DNA of 40,832 nt from Paracoccaceae bacterium (GTDB lineage Bacteria; Pseudomonadota; Alphaproteobacteria; Rhodobacterales; Rhodobacteraceae): contig PWZT01000020.1 in the NCBI GenBank assembly GCA_003567315.1, positions 1 through 40,832 on the forward strand. Reading direction: 5' to 3'. Position numbers and translations under genes: made by a program. The notes beneath the pieces are model-generated. The model was not told the origin of the DNA. It worked only from the letters and a program-made list of their open reading frames with translations, and did no database searches. Positions within the stretch are counted from its first letter, which is position 1, and each line of letters begins with the position of its first letter. Shown here in pieces: positions 39,505 through 40,832 of the stretch.

Positions 39505-40832
39505 ATGACCCAATTTTCCGACCTGAAGCTGGACCCCAAGGTCCTCAAGGCCATCCATGAAGCTGGCTATACCACCCCGACACCGATCCAGGCTGAGGCC
39601 ATCCCCCACGCGCTCGAAGGGCGCGATGTGCTGGGGATCGCGCAGACCGGGACAGGCAAGACCGCCTCTTTCGTGCTGCCGCTGATCACGCGGCTCGGGC
39701 GCGGGCGGGCGCGGGCGCGGATGCCGCGCAGCCTCGTGCTGGCGCCGACACGGGAACTCGCCGCACAGGTGGCCGAGAATTTCGACACTTACGCCAAGCA
39801 CACGCGGCTGAGCAAGGCGCTGCTGATCGGCGGCGTGGCCTTTGGCGAGCAGGACAAGCTGATCGATCGCGGCGTGGATGTGCTGATCGCCACACCTGGC
39901 CGCCTGCTCGACCATTTCGAGCGTGGCAAGCTGCTCTTGACCGGCGTCGAGGTCATGGTCGTGGATGAAGCTGACCGGATGCTGGATATGGGCTTCATTC
40001 CCGATATCGAGCGGATCTTCAACCTGACCCCCTTCACCCGGCAGACCTTTTTCTATTCGGCCACAATGGCGCCCGAGATCGAGCGGATCACCAACACCTT
40101 CCTGTCCAACCCGGCGCGGATCGAGATTGCGCGGCAGGCCACGGCCTCGGAGACGATTGCGCAGGAATTGATCGAACTTCCCGCCGCGCGCCGCGATGTG
40201 GCGGCGAAAGCCAAGCGCGAGGCTTTGCGCGCGATCATCACGGCGGAAGGCGACAAGCTCGAAAACGCGGTGATCTTCTGCAATCGCAAGGTCGATGTGG
40301 ATATCCTCGCAAAATCACTCAGCAAGCACAAATTCGACGCGGCCCCGATTCATGGCGATCTCGACCAGTCGGTGCGCACGCGCACGCTCGAAAAATTCCG
40401 CGCGGGCGAGTTGCGGCTTCTGATCGCCTCGGACGTGGCGGCGCGCGGGCTTGATGTGCCCTCGGTCAGCCATGTATTCAATTTCGACCTGCCCTCGCAT
40501 CCCGAGGATTACGTCCACCGCATCGGGCGCACGGGCCGTGCCGGGCGTGATGGCAAGGCGATTTCGCTGATGGTACCCGCCGATCAGAAATATCTCGACG
40601 CGATCGAGGCGCTGTTGCAAAAGCCCCTGCCGCGCGGCACAGCACCCGAAGCTGCGCTCTCCGAGCCCAGAAAGGCCAAGCCGCGCGCTGCCAGGAAGGC
40701 ACCGGAAAAGCCGGTCGAGGTGGCTGCGGAAGCACCCGCGCCGACACCGGCAGAAGCTCCTGCGCAGGCGACATTGCACAAGATCGAGGACGCCAAGGCC
40801 GCGCGTGGGCGCAACAAGGACAAGCGCGATGC
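39505..40832 (+). CDS. DEAD-box ATP-dependent RNA helicase (3' end outside window)
   Basis: At least 442 residues are read before the window ends, without a stop. All core motifs are present: the Q motif (TTPTPIQ), Walker A AQTGTGKT, PTREL, TPGRLLD, DEAD in VVDEADRMLDMGF, SAT, then ARGLDVPSV and HRIGRTGRAGR in the second domain (residues about 215-365). The tail from about residue 375 is rich in Ala, Pro, Lys and Glu, as in RhlE/CsdA-like helicases of Rhodobacterales. It probably acts in rRNA or mRNA remodelling. The start at 39505 gives a canonical N-terminus (MTQFSDLKLDPKVLKAI); the ribosome binding site is weak. Confidence 0.93.
   Translation, partial: MTQFSDLKLDPKVLKAIHEAGYTTPTPIQAEAIPHALEGRDVLGIAQTGTGKTASFVLPLITRLGRGRARARMPRSLVLAPTRELAAQVAENFDTYAKHTRLSKALLIGGVAFGEQDKLIDRGVDVLIATPGRLLDHFERGKLLLTGVEVMVVDEADRMLDMGFIPDIERIFNLTPFTRQTFFYSATMAPEIERITNTFLSNPARIEIARQATASETIAQELIELPAARRDVAAKAKREALRAIITAEGDKLENAVIFCNRKVDVDILAKSLSKHKFDAAPIHGDLDQSVRTRTLEKFRAGELRLLIASDVAARGLDVPSVSHVFNFDLPSHPEDYVHRIGRTGRAGRDGKAISLMVPADQKYLDAIEALLQKPLPRGTAPEAALSEPRKAKPRAARKAPEKPVEVAAEAPAPTPAEAPAQATLHKIEDAKAARGRNKDKRD

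Noticed and set aside
1-40832. CRISPR array, IS element, plasmid or chromosome origin
   Set aside because: No regularly spaced direct repeats, transposase, repeated DnaA-box cluster or replication gene was found on reading both strands.

Overview
The window is GC-rich (by eye about two thirds G+C) and densely coded. It looks like a chromosome segment of an alphaproteobacterium of the Rhodobacteraceae (Roseobacter/Rhodobacter group). The evidence is the codon use, a TRAP transporter, a protein of the Rhodobacter gene-transfer-agent head-spike-base family, an IlvD-type sugar-acid dehydratase clustered with dgoK/dgoA, and a PQQ-alcohol-dehydrogenase island of the alphaproteobacterial/pseudomonad kind. 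No IS element, prophage block or CRISPR array was seen.

Layout. (1) 2-7056, plus strand: a sugar operon with a cytoplasmic glycoside hydrolase, a UgpC/MalK-type ABC ATPase, an IlvD/Edd dehydratase, an SDR dehydrogenase, 2-keto-3-deoxygalactonokinase, KDPGal aldolase and an SMP-30 lactonase. Together they form an oxidative, De Ley-Doudoroff-like galactose-type pathway to pyruvate and glyceraldehyde-3-phosphate. (2) 7187-11809, minus strand: an RpiR regulator, a complete DctPQM TRAP transporter and an Asp/Glu (hydantoin) racemase homologue that lacks both expected catalytic cysteines. (3) 11960-12306: a lone GTA spike-base-like gene with a tiny coupled ORF. (4) 12578-33244: a 20-kb island for periplasmic alcohol oxidation. 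Its regulators are a LuxR-type response regulator, a FIST-domain protein and a hybrid histidine kinase. It also has an ExaC/AldB aldehyde dehydrogenase, a PedA1A2BC/Lut-like ABC operon (binding protein, beta-propeller, ATPase, ABC-2 permease, Sel1 protein) and two unknown secreted proteins. Further on are a PedF-like cytochrome c, an MxaJ/XoxJ-like binding protein, a second ABC importer of NitT/TauT type, a PQQ dehydrogenase with the Asp-Tyr-Asp lanthanide signature, and a NosR-like flavo-iron-sulfur membrane protein with its ApbE flavin transferase. (5) 33437-40832: housekeeping and other genes, namely rarD, murD, a GntP-family permease, metF divergent from a metR-like regulator, tRNA-Leu(CAA), and a DEAD-box helicase cut by the window end.

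How it works together. The island predicts that an alcohol is oxidised in the periplasm by a probably lanthanide-dependent quinoprotein. Electrons would leave through cytochrome c550, the aldehyde would be oxidised in the cytoplasm, and the Ped/Lut-like ABC system would supply the metal. A recurring short motif with a CGAC core (roughly AT[T/A]CGACC[A/T][A/T][A/T]GG) appears upstream of six transcription units of the island, including the response regulator itself. It is a candidate operator for that regulator.

Other signals. Three convergent gene junctions carry a related palindrome whose loop is a near-ideal G-quadruplex motif (7088-7139, 12376-12427 and, on the minus strand, 25683-25733). 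A perfect AATTTTTC-N15-GAAAAATT inverted repeat precedes the TRAP operon, and a MetR-type box lies between metF and the metR-like gene. All function calls rest on reading motifs by eye and on family knowledge; no database search was run.
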